Shown: positions 25,427 to 35,434 of the stretch, one piece after another | How positions within the stretch are numbered: position 1 is the first letter of the stretch | Layout: each line of letters begins with the position of its first letter | From: an uncultured Odoribacter sp. | GTDB lineage: Bacteria; Bacteroidota; Bacteroidia; Bacteroidales; Marinifilaceae | Reading direction: 5' to 3' | NCBI GenBank assembly: GCA_944321165.1 | Contig: CALUKE010000008.1 | Span: 1 to 64,000, forward strand | Length of the DNA: 64,000 nucleotides | The notes under the pieces: model-generated | What the model saw: the letters and a program-made list of their open reading frames with translations, nothing else | Database searches by the model: none | What the model was told of the DNA's origin: nothing | Program-made: the position numbers and the translations under genes

Positions 25427-25434
25427 CAAAGATA
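25427..25434 (-). promoter_or_regulatory. -7 promoter box (TATCTTTG) for the DEAD-box helicase
   Basis: An exact TAnnTTTG element on the minus strand, 25 bases ahead of the start at 25401. Confidence 0.5.
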
Positions 25435-25561
25435 TGATTTTTATGAATAATTAATGGTTCAGTGACGCTTTTGTATTAACCTCTTGTTGTCAAGTTCATT
25501 TCAACACAAAGATAATGGAAGTTGATAAACAAAAGGAAGAGATTCTATTTTTTTCTGGCAT

Positions 25562-25569
25562 TATTTTTG
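25562..25569 (+). promoter_or_regulatory. -7 promoter box (TATTTTTG), possible promoter of the orphan-atp operon
   Basis: An exact TAnnTTTG element 40 bases before the ATG at 25610. No comparable box is seen in the 120-base gap before atpD, so this may drive the ATP synthase operon as well. Confidence 0.45.
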
Positions 25570-25609
25570 TTATTTAGCTATTGATTAAAACTTGTATATT
25601 GTACATAAC

Positions 25610-26008
25610 ATGAAGTTTCTGTGGATATATTCGGTTTTGTTTCTTTTTTTCTGGACGAATGCCTGGGCGGGTGACAGAAAGGACAATCTGCTGGAAACGA
25701 TGATTGTCAGAGAGGAAGCGAGAGAATTATACAAGGATATGCATGTTTTATTTTCCGAGAGGCAAAATGGTGCGGATGCTCCTCGTTTCGATATTTTAAA
25801 ATCTTTTCTGAAAACTTTGGCGGCAGATTTGCTGACAGGTGTCGATCAGGGTTGGAATAGATTGTCTTATAAGGTTTTATATGGCATTCAGAAAAATACG
25901 CTGCCCGGACGTATGCCGACTTGGTATGCTTCAGAATGGCAGAAAATGTTGTCTGTATGGCATGGTAAAAGTTTCCTCTTGTATTTTTTAAAGAAACTGA
26001 TCATTTAG
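25610..26008 (+). CDS. orphan exported protein upstream of the ATP synthase operon
   Basis: I do not recognise this 132-residue protein. It has a clear Sec signal peptide (MKFLWIYSVLFLFFWTNAWA, AxA cleavage before Gly21). The mature part is an amphipathic helical stretch (LETMIVREEARELYKDMHVL) and ends hydrophobic/basic (SFLLYFLKKLII), which might touch a membrane. No Cys follows the signal, so it is not a lipoprotein. The ATG at 25610 is chosen because the upstream TTG at 25592 would put extra residues before the signal. It precedes atpD by 120 bases on the same strand and may share its transcript. A link to ATP synthase is suggested only by position. Confidence 0.6.
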   Translation: MKFLWIYSVLFLFFWTNAWAGDRKDNLLETMIVREEARELYKDMHVLFSERQNGADAPRFDILKSFLKTLAADLLTGVDQGWNRLSYKVLYGIQKNTLPGRMPTWYASEWQKMLSVWHGKSFLLYFLKKLII

Positions 26009-26122
26009 CATTTCCGTTAAATGAAATGTAGCCTTGGCTGTACGGCCGGGAACAGGTGTATTGTGGAGTATTCGCTGCAGGAATCAGTATGGCGATTTGT
26101 ATATTGGAAATAATTAAATTAA

Positions 26123-27637
<1,515 letters not shown>

Positions 27638-27660
27638 TATGAATTTAGGATGAGTGTATT

Positions 27661-27894
27661 ATGAGATTGGAAATAATATCTGCGGAAAAAGTGTTGTTCA
27701 AGGGGAATGTACAACGAGTGACCTTACCGGGTTCTTTGGGTACCTTTACCGTTTTGGAACAGCATGCTCCTCTGATTTCTACACTTACGCAAGGAAATGT
27801 GGTGTATGATACCGGTGGAGGAGAGAAGCAAATACCCGTTGATTCGGGCATCGTAGAGGTGTTGGATAATCGGGTGGTGGTCTGTATCAATTAG
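27661..27894 (+). CDS. atpC: F1Fo ATP synthase subunit epsilon (short form)
   Basis: This central-stalk subunit couples rotation of the c-ring to F1. It has only 77 residues: the N-terminal beta-sandwich domain is complete (MRLEIISAEKVLFKGNVQRV, LPGSLGTFTVLEQHAPLIS), while the two C-terminal helices that inhibit ATP hydrolysis in E. coli and Bacillus are absent. Short epsilon forms are usual in Bacteroidota. It lies 23 bases after atpD and 8 bases before atpB. The absence of the inhibitory helices implies another way to prevent wasteful ATP hydrolysis. Confidence 0.93.
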   Translation: MRLEIISAEKVLFKGNVQRVTLPGSLGTFTVLEQHAPLISTLTQGNVVYDTGGGEKQIPVDSGIVEVLDNRVVVCIN

Positions 27895-27902
27895 AGTGTC
27901 GG

Positions 27903-28964
27903 ATGCCTATGAAATGGATGAAATTTCTTTTGGGAATAAGTTTGTTTTGGGGGACTGTTTGCGGAGTGAAGGCTGAGGAAACGACTGAGCCTGCCTTTGA
28001 ACCTCGAAAGACGATATTTGAACACTTGGGAGATGAGTATGGGTGGAATATGGGACGGTGGCATCTTCCGTTACCGGTTATTGTGACAGATGCTGCTGGC
28101 CAATGGCATGTGTTCAGTTCGGCTCGCTTGCTGGAGCAGCAGGAATACGAAGGTTTTTTTATTGCTTCGGAGGGAGAGTACGAGGGTAAGGTGGTTTGTC
28201 GGGATGCATCCGGAGCATTGTATCGTCCCTGGGATTTTTCCATTACGAAGAATGTACTGGCTTTGTTTATTTGTGTTTTGGTATTGTGTTGGCTTGTTTT
28301 CCCCTTGAAAACGTGGTATAAGAAAAAGCCGTATGAAGCTCCGCGGAAGGTAAGGGGGATCATGGAGTATGGAATCAGTATGTTGTATCAAGATCTGATC
28401 GTGCCGGTTTTGGGTAAAGATGCACGGCGTTTTGCCCCTTATCTGTTGACGCTGTTTTTCTTTATTCTGGTGATGAATCTATTGGGGCTGATCGTTATTT
28501 TCCCGGGAGGGGCCAATCTGGCCGGTAATTTGGCCATTACTTTCGTATTGGCCTTGTGTACGTTTGTCGTGGTGAATTTTTCAGGACGCAAGGCGTATTG
28601 GAAAGATATTTTTTGGCCGGATGTACCTACCTGGTTAAAATGTCCGGTTCCGATGATGCCGGTGATTGAGCTTTTCGGTGTGTTCACCAAACCGATGGCT
28701 TTGATGATCCGATTGTTTGCCAATATGTTGGGCGGCCATTTGATTACACTGGTATTGATTTCATTGATTTTCATCTTTGCAGCCATGGGACCGGTGGTGA
28801 CGGGTGGAGCGACGGTCGTGGCCGTGTTCTTTGCCGTATTTATGGGATGTATCGATTTATTGATCTGTTTTATACAGGCTTATGTGTTTATGCTGTTATC
28901 GGCTATTTTTATATCTCTGGCTCGTCCGGAGGAAGAACAGGAAAGTAAAAAATTGAGTGAGTAA
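27903..28964 (+). CDS. atpB: F1Fo ATP synthase subunit a
   Basis: This integral membrane subunit forms the half-channels for the translocated ion. It is long for subunit a, at 353 residues, because of an N-terminal extension. A signal-like segment (WMKFLLGISLFWGTVCGVKA) is followed by about 90 residues of presumed periplasmic sequence (TIFEHLGDEYGWNMGRWHLP), an arrangement typical of Bacteroidota. The conserved helix with the essential Arg is in PMALMIRLFANMLGGHLITL, and the late helices (IDLLICFIQAYVFMLLSAIF) are canonical. It is followed by atpE after 22 bases. An alternative ATG lies two codons in (27909). Confidence 0.95.
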   Translation: MPMKWMKFLLGISLFWGTVCGVKAEETTEPAFEPRKTIFEHLGDEYGWNMGRWHLPLPVIVTDAAGQWHVFSSARLLEQQEYEGFFIASEGEYEGKVVCRDASGALYRPWDFSITKNVLALFICVLVLCWLVFPLKTWYKKKPYEAPRKVRGIMEYGISMLYQDLIVPVLGKDARRFAPYLLTLFFFILVMNLLGLIVIFPGGANLAGNLAITFVLALCTFVVVNFSGRKAYWKDIFWPDVPTWLKCPVPMMPVIELFGVFTKPMALMIRLFANMLGGHLITLVLISLIFIFAAMGPVVTGGATVVAVFFAVFMGCIDLLICFIQAYVFMLLSAIFISLARPEEEQESKKLSE

Positions 28965-28974
28965 ATAAATTTAA

Positions 28975-29241
<267 letters not shown>

Positions 29242-29248
29242 AGAATTT

Positions 29249-29746
29249 ATGGGACTCTTTAAACCGGAAATTGGTTTGGTGTTTTGGATGTTGGTGGCCT
29301 TTCTGATCATTTTGTTCATATTGGCAAAATACGCCTGGCCGGTGATCATCCAAAGTATTGAACAACGAGCGGAATTTATTGACAAGGGAGTCAGGTATAC
29401 CCGTGAAGCTCAGCAGCGTTTAGAGGAAGTCGATCAGAAAGTTCAGGAAATATTGGCGGAGGCTCATCAAAAGCAGTTGCTCTCTTTGCAGGAGACCGAG
29501 CGGATGAAAAAGGAAATGGTGGAAAAAGCGAAACAGGAGGCTGCTGGAGAAGTCAAAAAAATGCTGGAAGAGGCAAAGATCTCGGTTGAACGGATGAAAC
29601 GGGATGCAGAAGGACAGTTGAAGCAGCAGGTAAGCCGTTTGTCCCTTGAAATTGCAGAAAAAGTGTTACGGAAAGATCTTGCACAGGATACGGCCCAGAT
29701 GGAACTGGTCGGAAAAATGTTGGAAGAGTTGGAAACGAAGAGTTAA
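29249..29746 (+). CDS. atpF: F1Fo ATP synthase subunit b
   Basis: This is the peripheral-stalk subunit: one N-terminal membrane helix (GLVFWMLVAFLIILFILAKY) followed by a long charged coiled coil (residues about 35-160, with repeats such as RLEEVDQKVQEILAEAHQ), giving 165 residues. The ATG at 29249 (MGLFKPEIG) is chosen over an in-frame start at 29186 that lies inside atpE and would add residues before the membrane anchor. It is followed by atpH after six bases. Confidence 0.95.
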   Translation: MGLFKPEIGLVFWMLVAFLIILFILAKYAWPVIIQSIEQRAEFIDKGVRYTREAQQRLEEVDQKVQEILAEAHQKQLLSLQETERMKKEMVEKAKQEAAGEVKKMLEEAKISVERMKRDAEGQLKQQVSRLSLEIAEKVLRKDLAQDTAQMELVGKMLEELETKS

Positions 29747-29752
29747 CAGGAT

Positions 29753-30283
29753 ATGAACGAAGGATTGATAGCACGGAGATATGCTTTGGCCCTGTTGAGG
29801 GTGGCACAGAAATACGATGTGGCGGAAGAGATGTATCAGAAGATGAAAGTCTTTGAGCAAAATTATATTTCTCATCCGGATCTGCACCGGGCCTTGTTGA
29901 ATCCGGTGTTGTCACCCCGGGACAAAGAGCAATTGCTGACCATTGCGATTGGGATTGAGCCGGGTACATGGTATATTCGGGCTGTTCGCTTGTTGATTAA
30001 GAATCATCGGGAAGGATATATCCGTATGATTTGTCTGATGTACCAGAAGCTGTATCGAAAAGTCTATCAAATCGAACGGGTAAAAATCATTACGGCGGTT
30101 CCACTGAGTTCGGAGATGTTGGAACGGATTCAAAAGATGGTGCAGAAGGATGTTTCCCATTCGATAGAATTTGTCGAAAAGGTAGACCCGTCTATTATCG
30201 GGGGATTTGTGCTTCGGATGAATTCCAAACAGCTGGATTGTTCTGTCAGTGGTGAATTGAAAAAGATAGCCCGGCAGTATTAA
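29753..30283 (+). CDS. atpH: F1Fo ATP synthase subunit delta
   Basis: The 176-residue subunit links the peripheral stalk to the top of F1 (OSCP homologue). It starts MNEGLIARRYALALLRVAQK, the family N-terminal helix. The C-terminal region holds the conserved VEKVDPSIIGGFVLRMNSKQ followed by the LDCSVSGELKKI end. It is in place between atpF and atpA, as in nearly all F-type operons. Confidence 0.95.
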   Translation: MNEGLIARRYALALLRVAQKYDVAEEMYQKMKVFEQNYISHPDLHRALLNPVLSPRDKEQLLTIAIGIEPGTWYIRAVRLLIKNHREGYIRMICLMYQKLYRKVYQIERVKIITAVPLSSEMLERIQKMVQKDVSHSIEFVEKVDPSIIGGFVLRMNSKQLDCSVSGELKKIARQY

Positions 30284-30307
30284 GAGAAAAGTATAAATGA
30301 ATAAGTT

Positions 30308-31918
30308 ATGATAAAACCAAATGAAACATCGGATATTCTTCAGCAACAGCTGGACAATGTTGATCTGAAGGCTGAATTTGAAGAGATTGGAACTGTTCTG
30401 GAAGTAGGGGATGGTGTTGCCCATGTATTTGGTCTGGATAATGTTTCTTCCGGGGAATTGATAGAATTTGAGAATGGGGTGAGAGGAGTGGCGATGAATC
30501 TGGAAGAAGGACAGGTGGGGGTTGTATTGATGAATGCGGCCGATCGGGTCAAAGAGAACTTTACCGCCAAGCGGACGGGACACATTGCATCCATCCGTGT
30601 CGGTGAGGGATTGTTGGGACGGGTCATCAATACTTTGGGAGAACCGATTGACGGAGCCGGGCCGATAGAGGGGGATTTGCTGGAATTGCCTTTGGAACGG
30701 AAAGCGCCCGGTGTGATTTACCGGCAACCGGTAAAAGAACCTTTGCAGACCGGTATCAAGGCGGTAGATTCCATGGTTCCGATCGGGCGGGGGCAGCGGG
30801 AACTGATCATTGGAGACCGACAGACTGGAAAAACTGCCATTGCGATCGATACGATCTTGAATCAACGGGAGAATTTTCGTCAGGGCCAGCCGGTATATTG
30901 TATATATGTGGCTGTCGGGCAGAAGGCATCTTCTGTTGCGTCTTTAGTAAATATTTTAAGAAATTACGGAGCGTTGGAATATACGGTTGTATTGGCAGCC
31001 AATGCTTCCGATTCTGCGGCCATGCGTTATTATGCTCCTTTTGCCGGGGCGACGATCGGGGAGTATTTCCGGGACAGTGGGCGTCATGCGTTGGTGGTAT
31101 ACGACGACCTTTCCAAGCAGGCGGTGGCTTACCGGGAGATATCTTTGATTTTGCGCAGGCCTTCCGGACGAGAGGCTTATCCGGGAGATATTTTTTACCT
31201 GCATTCCCGTTTGCTCGAGCGGGCGGCCAAGATTATTTCCAACGATGAGGTGGCTGCTTCAATGAATGATTTGCCGGAGCCCTTGAAACCGATCATCAAG
31301 GGAGGGGGGTCGTTGACAGCCTTACCGATTATTGAAACACAGGCCGGTGATGTCTCCGCATATATTCCGACGAATGTGATTTCGATTACAGATGGGCAGA
31401 TATTTTTGGAAACTTCTTTGTTTAACGAGGGAGTACGTCCGGCCATCAACGTTGGTATTTCTGTTTCCCGGGTAGGGGGAAATGCGCAGTTGAAGGCAAT
31501 GAAAAAGATCGCAGGGACCTTGAAAATCGATCAGGCACAGTATCGGGAATTGGAATCCTTCTCCAAGTTTGGTGGTGATTTGGATCCAGTGACGCAGATG
31601 GTGATCGATAAAGGACAGAAAAATGCCCGTTTGCTGGTACAGCCGCAATATACACCGATGCCGGTGGAGGAGGAAATTGCCATTATTTATTGTGGCACGA
31701 AAGGATTGTTGCAGCATGTACCGGTGAAAAATATCCATGATTTTGAAAAGTATTTTCTTGAAATTTTGAGGATACGCTATCGGAAAGAGGTATTGGATGA
31801 ATTGAAGGCCGGCCGTTTGGACGAAGTGGTGGTGGCTTTGCTGGAGGAAGTGGCGAAGGAAGTGGCGGAACGGTATGCAGTGCCGGAAAAGAAGCCGGAG
31901 CTGCTTGAAGTACAATAA
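30308..31918 (+). CDS. atpA: F1Fo ATP synthase subunit alpha
   Basis: This is the non-catalytic nucleotide-binding subunit of the F1 hexamer, 536 residues. It has the beta-barrel start, then the P-loop [23 protein letters not shown]-like [14 protein letters not shown], the region [20 protein letters not shown] with [20 protein letters not shown], and the Arg-finger segment [14 protein letters not shown] 30-residue extension at the N-terminus and a ~20-residue tail slightly exceed E. coli AtpA. It lies 24 bases after atpH and 22 before atpG. Confidence 0.98.
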   Translation: MIKPNETSDILQQQLDNVDLKAEFEEIGTVLEVGDGVAHVFGLDNVSSGELIEFENGVRGVAMNLEEGQVGVVLMNAADRVKENFTAKRTGHIASIRVGEGLLGRVINTLGEPIDGAGPIEGDLLELPLERKAPGVIYRQPVKEPLQTGIKAVDSMVPIGRGQRELIIGDRQTGKTAIAIDTILNQRENFRQGQPVYCIYVAVGQKASSVASLVNILRNYGALEYTVVLAANASDSAAMRYYAPFAGATIGEYFRDSGRHALVVYDDLSKQAVAYREISLILRRPSGREAYPGDIFYLHSRLLERAAKIISNDEVAASMNDLPEPLKPIIKGGGSLTALPIIETQAGDVSAYIPTNVISITDGQIFLETSLFNEGVRPAINVGISVSRVGGNAQLKAMKKIAGTLKIDQAQYRELESFSKFGGDLDPVTQMVIDKGQKNARLLVQPQYTPMPVEEEIAIIYCGTKGLLQHVPVKNIHDFEKYFLEILRIRYRKEVLDELKAGRLDEVVVALLEEVAKEVAERYAVPEKKPELLEVQ

Positions 31919-31940
31919 TTGATCTGGAAGGAGAAGCATA

Positions 31941-32819
31941 ATGGCAACGATGCGTGAATTGAAAGGAAGAATAAATTCAGTGTATTCTTCTCAGAAAATT
32001 ACCGGGGCGATGAAGATGATCTCTTCTGCCCGGTTGCGGAAAACGGAAAACAGATTATTGCAGGCCGAGCCTTATCGCAGGCAGTTGTGGGAGATATTTG
32101 CCCACATTGAAGCAGACGGAGGGGAATTCCGGTCGCCATGGACGGAACAGAGGGAATGTAAAAAGGTCGCGATTGTTGTTTTTGCGACCGACGACGGGTT
32201 GTGCGGTGCTTTTAACATCAGTCTGTATAAAAAATTGCAGGAGATGGTTCAGGCGTATCAGCGGAAGGGAATTCATGATATTACCGTATGTCCGGTCGGT
32301 AGAAAGATTTTTCCGGATGTCAGGCGGATGAAAGGAATCCGTTTGACCGCTTGTCCGGCGGCTTTCGAGCGGAAGGAATATGTGGCGGGTACACGGGAAA
32401 TGACGGCGGAATGGATGAATGGTTTTTTGGAGGGGCGATACGATCGGGTGGAAGTGATTTATACCCATTATAAGAGTGTCGGTACCCAGATTGTTCAGCA
32501 TCGGCAGTTTTTGCCAGTAGAACTGGCGGATAGCGAACGGCCGGAACATGGGAAAGTGGCACCGTGGTTTATTTACGAGCCCGACTGTGAATCTATTTTG
32601 AAGATGTTGTTTCCCTTGATGTTGCATGCCTTGATGTATGAAATGTTGCTTGAAAGCAAGGCTTCGGAACAGGCTGTCCGAATTCTGACAATGCAGTTGG
32701 CTTATGATAATAGCGTGAAACTTTTGGAAAAATTGCAGTTGGAGTATAATAAATTGCGTCAACAGGGTATTACCTCCGAATTGTTGGATATTGCCGGTGG
32801 AAGTAATCGAAAAAGTTAA
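31941..32819 (+). CDS. atpG: F1Fo ATP synthase subunit gamma
   Basis: The 292-residue central shaft rotates inside the F1 head. The N-terminal helix MRELKGRINSVYSSQKITGA then MKMISSARLRK and the C-terminal helix MQLAYDNSVKLLEKLQLEYN with KLRQQGITSELLDIAGG, which together form the coiled-coil rotor, are unmistakable. The middle Rossmann-like region contains FATDDGLCGAFN. It ends the atp operon; a new promoter box precedes the next gene. Confidence 0.97.
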   Translation: MATMRELKGRINSVYSSQKITGAMKMISSARLRKTENRLLQAEPYRRQLWEIFAHIEADGGEFRSPWTEQRECKKVAIVVFATDDGLCGAFNISLYKKLQEMVQAYQRKGIHDITVCPVGRKIFPDVRRMKGIRLTACPAAFERKEYVAGTREMTAEWMNGFLEGRYDRVEVIYTHYKSVGTQIVQHRQFLPVELADSERPEHGKVAPWFIYEPDCESILKMLFPLMLHALMYEMLLESKASEQAVRILTMQLAYDNSVKLLEKLQLEYNKLRQQGITSELLDIAGGSNRKS

Positions 32820-32827
32820 TGACTTAT

Positions 32828-32835
32828 TATATTTG
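32828..32835 (+). promoter_or_regulatory. -7 promoter box (TATATTTG) for the HAD phosphatase
   Basis: An exact TAnnTTTG element 20 bases before the ATG at 32856, separating this gene from the atp operon. Confidence 0.5.
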
Positions 32836-32855
32836 CAGTCAAAAACAAGACGATT

Positions 32856-33494
32856 ATGAGTATGATCAAGACGGCCCTGTTCGATTTTGACGGGGTGGTG
32901 GCGGATACAGAGCCTCTTTATGATATTTTTTGGAATGGAATTGCAGCACAATATGGAATTGGGATTCCCAATTTTGCTTCCCGAATAAAAGGCACGACTT
33001 TGCAACGGATTTTCGGGTTGTATTTTTCAGATTATCCTCGGGCAGAACATGAAAAAATTGCTCAGGCCTGTGAAGCTTTTGAGATGCAGATGGACTTCCC
33101 GGAAGTGACGGGATCGGTTGATTTTCTTCGGCAATTGAAGCGTGACGGTTATCGGCTTGGACTGGTGACGAGTTCTTTGGCTGTAAAAATGAAGATGGCC
33201 CTTCGAAAGATGCAATTGGAATCGGTTTTTGACACTTTGGTGACGGCGGATCGGATTACGGCCGGAAAACCAGATCCGATGTGTTACCTGTTGGCGGCAG
33301 CTGATTTGCGGACAGATCCGGGCGATTGTGTTGTCTTTGAGGATTCATTGTCCGGTATTCAGGCTGCTACCGCTGCCGGTATGCGGGTGATCGGAGTTGC
33401 GACGACTCTTCCGGTGGATGTGATTCAGGAAAAGGTGAGTGCGGTGATTCCGGATTTTGGACAACCGGCAAAGATCCGAAAATTGTTGGCTTGA
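32856..33494 (+). CDS. HAD-superfamily phosphatase, beta-phosphoglucomutase-like
   Basis: This 212-residue soluble hydrolase is of HAD subfamily I. Motif I is LFDFDGVVADTEPLYD (nucleophile Asp and acid/base Asp), followed by a helical cap. Motif II is LVTSSLAVKMKM, motif III is in ITAGKPDPMCYL, and motif IV is CVVFEDSLSGIQAATAAGM. The FEDS...GI.AA signature is common to beta-phosphoglucomutases and to sugar-phosphate phosphatases, so the substrate is open. It has its own promoter box directly after the atp operon. Confidence 0.85.
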   Translation: MSMIKTALFDFDGVVADTEPLYDIFWNGIAAQYGIGIPNFASRIKGTTLQRIFGLYFSDYPRAEHEKIAQACEAFEMQMDFPEVTGSVDFLRQLKRDGYRLGLVTSSLAVKMKMALRKMQLESVFDTLVTADRITAGKPDPMCYLLAAADLRTDPGDCVVFEDSLSGIQAATAAGMRVIGVATTLPVDVIQEKVSAVIPDFGQPAKIRKLLA

Positions 33495-33579
33495 AAATTT
33501 GGTCTAAGTTTTTTATTAAAATCTGAACTTTTCGTTTTCTTCTTTCGTTGAGAATATATGAACCATAAAAAAGAAGAAT

Positions 33580-33984
33580 ATGAAAAGCGAGAATTCAAGA
33601 TTGCTACTGGGACTTGGAATTGGTGCTCTGGTAGGAGTTGCTGTCGGTTATTTGATGACACAGGAGCATCGGCAGAAATTGAAAGAGCATTTGCAGGGAG
33701 TGGGGCATGGCATCAAGGATGGAGCTCAGTCGGTGTTTTCCAAGGTAAAGGCTTCGGCCGAACGTACGGGCTCTAAATTTGCAGAGAAGACCGGAGAATG
33801 GGTGGATGATGCCGGAGAAAAGGCGAAGACGGTTGCCGATGACCTGTCGCAGAAAGCCGATGATTTTCGGCAATACATGGATGAACGTGCTGCTTTTGAT
33901 GAACAGCAGCATGCGCAACACGCCGAAAATTTCCGGAAAGATATCGGAAATCAGAGGGATAGAAAAAAACAGGCGGATAAATAG
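33580..33984 (+). CDS. YtxH-domain membrane-anchored stress-type protein
   Basis: This 134-residue protein has a Gly-rich N-terminal membrane helix (LLLGLGIGALVGVAVGYLM, residues about 8-26). The long hydrophilic helical tail (VFSKVKASAERTGSKFAEK, WVDDAGEKAKTVADDLSQKA) resembles LEA-like segments, the plan of YtxH-family general-stress proteins. It starts a three-gene set with the next two membrane-associated genes, 18 bases apart from the second. The role is probably envelope stress tolerance; no enzyme motif is present. Confidence 0.8.
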   Translation: MKSENSRLLLGLGIGALVGVAVGYLMTQEHRQKLKEHLQGVGHGIKDGAQSVFSKVKASAERTGSKFAEKTGEWVDDAGEKAKTVADDLSQKADDFRQYMDERAAFDEQQHAQHAENFRKDIGNQRDRKKQADK

Positions 33985-34002
33985 CTTTTATTGCAGAAAT
34001 TT

Positions 34003-34407
34003 ATGGAACCTGTTACAGAACGGATATGGACGAAATTGAAGAAAGAGATTTCGGTTTATATTCGATTGAAATGGCGTCTTTTGAAATTGACTGCGATCGA
34101 GAGGAGTGCCTTTGTGGTGGCATTCCTTTCATTCGGTCTGTTGGTCTTGTTATCAGTGTTTTTTACGCTTCTTTTCTTATTGGTAGCTCTCGGCTTTTAT
34201 CTTGGCGAATTGCTGAACAGTTTGGCGTTGGGTTTTTTTATGGTGGGGATGATCTATTTATTGTTTACTTTGCTTATTTGGTGTTTTCGGAAATATATTC
34301 GTTTTTGGTTGATGAATATTGTAATTACAGTTATACAAATAGAAAATCATGAAGAAGAAACGACTTCTCGAAACCCCTCTCGGGAGAATTCTGGCGGAGC
34401 AGCGTGA
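34003..34407 (+). CDS. holin-superfamily-III/YqjE-like membrane protein
   Basis: This 134-residue inner-membrane protein has two adjacent hydrophobic helices (SAFVVAFLSFGLLVLLSVFF, then ALGFFMVGMIYLLFTLLIWC) after a basic amphipathic N-terminus. The arrangement resembles the Phage_holin_3_6/YqjE family, which in many bacteria follows a YtxH/YqjD-like gene and is not a lysis holin. The ATG at 34003 is preferred to the TTG at 33991. Its 3' end overlaps the next gene by 59 bases, implying coupled translation. Confidence 0.7.
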   Translation: MEPVTERIWTKLKKEISVYIRLKWRLLKLTAIERSAFVVAFLSFGLLVLLSVFFTLLFLLVALGFYLGELLNSLALGFFMVGMIYLLFTLLIWCFRKYIRFWLMNIVITVIQIENHEEETTSRNPSRENSGGAA

Positions 34408-34669
34408 ACTTCGGCGTTTGTGTCAGTTTATGGAAGTACAGATGTATGAGGATTGGCAATATATTCGTACACACGCCCGCCCTCTTTTCTGGGCTGAAAT
34501 TGCTGCGCTTTTCGATTTGGAAAAATTTCCGGAGAATACGAAACGGGAGAGTCCCGGAATTTGGACTGATTTGTGGTTTCAGATTGCCTGGAAATATGTT
34601 AAAATACTATTTTTCAATTGGTTGAGAAAAAAATGGAAGGCTGTGTTTAAAAATGTGTTTCATTTTTGA
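34349..34669 (+). CDS. orphan basic protein, third gene of the YtxH set
   Basis: This 106-residue protein is not recognised. It begins with a very basic stretch (MKKKRLLETPLGRILAEQRE) and ends with Trp/aromatic-rich amphipathic segments (WFQIAWKYVKILFFNWLRKK). It overlaps the holin-like gene by 59 bases in a different frame, which supports its being real and translationally coupled. Small third genes (YqjK-like) occupy the same place in enterobacterial yqjDEK, but similarity is positional only. It ends in an AT-rich gap with no clear terminator hairpin. Confidence 0.6.
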   Translation: MKKKRLLETPLGRILAEQRELRRLCQFMEVQMYEDWQYIRTHARPLFWAEIAALFDLEKFPENTKRESPGIWTDLWFQIAWKYVKILFFNWLRKKWKAVFKNVFHF

Positions 34670-34777
34670 GTTTTTTTTAATATCGGCTGTATTTTGGTTT
34701 TTTGAATAAATCGTTATATTCTTGTTAAATATCTTAATTTCATCTTAAGAGAAATGGATAAGCTTTGTGATTTCTTA

Positions 34778-34785
34778 TATATTTG
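34778..34785 (+). promoter_or_regulatory. -7 promoter box (TATATTTG) for the ECF sigma gene
   Basis: An exact TAnnTTTG element 21 bases before the ATG at 34807. Confidence 0.5.
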
Positions 34786-34806
34786 TGATGCTAAACAGGT
34801 GTGTAT

Positions 34807-35376
34807 ATGCAGATTTCGGATCAATATATATGTGATTTGATAAGGGACAGAAAAAAGAAAGGTATAGAGGAACTATATCATAAATATTATAAGTTGTTGG
34901 TGGTATGGGCAGATACTTTTTTGAACGACCTTTCTGTTGCAGAAGATTTGGTCCAGGAATTTTTTATTGCGATTTGGGAAAAAAGATATTTGGAAAATAT
35001 CCATTTTGCCAATTTGAAAACTTATCTTTATATATCGGTTCGGCATCGTGTTTTGAATCAGCTGGACCGGAAAGATCCTCTGAGGGATGTGTGTGGCATG
35101 GAAAAAATATATCCTTTGTGGGAAGAATATGATTCCGGTTTGGATCATATCATTGTACGGGTGCATAAAGCGGTTGAAAGTTTACCGCCACGCAGCCGGG
35201 AGGTGGTCAAATGTGTATATTTGAATAATATGAAGTATAAGGACGTGGCTGAAAAATTACATGTTTCGGTTGCTACGGTAAAGACTTTGTTGGTAAATTC
35301 GTTAAAATCTCTTCGTAAAACCTTGAATTCGAATCTCGAATTTTTATTTTTCTTTTTATTGCGCAAAAAAAATTAA
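34807..35376 (+). CDS. ECF sigma factor (FecI-like)
   Basis: This 189-residue extracytoplasmic-function sigma factor of the RpoE/FecI class is typical of Bacteroidota nutrient-uptake loci. Region 2 is visible as LYHKYYKLLVVWADTFLNDL, then AEDLVQEFFIAIWEKR, and region 4 as LPPRSREVVKCVYLNNMKYK, then DVAEKLHVSVATVKTLLVNS (helix-turn-helix). It probably binds the -35/-10 of its own locus when released by the adjacent FecR protein. The ATG at 34807 is used; a GTG two codons upstream is an alternative. Confidence 0.93.
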   Translation: MQISDQYICDLIRDRKKKGIEELYHKYYKLLVVWADTFLNDLSVAEDLVQEFFIAIWEKRYLENIHFANLKTYLYISVRHRVLNQLDRKDPLRDVCGMEKIYPLWEEYDSGLDHIIVRVHKAVESLPPRSREVVKCVYLNNMKYKDVAEKLHVSVATVKTLLVNSLKSLRKTLNSNLEFLFFFLLRKKN

Positions 35377-35434
35377 AAATCATTCAACCGTTTTTCATTT
35401 TCTTCTGTCTTTTTATAAAAAGAAAAAAAATGAG

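Noticed and set aside
33991..34407. Phage lysis holin as evidence of a prophage
   Set aside because: It is next to a YtxH gene with no endolysin or phage genes. The holin-III-like family is common as a housekeeping membrane protein.
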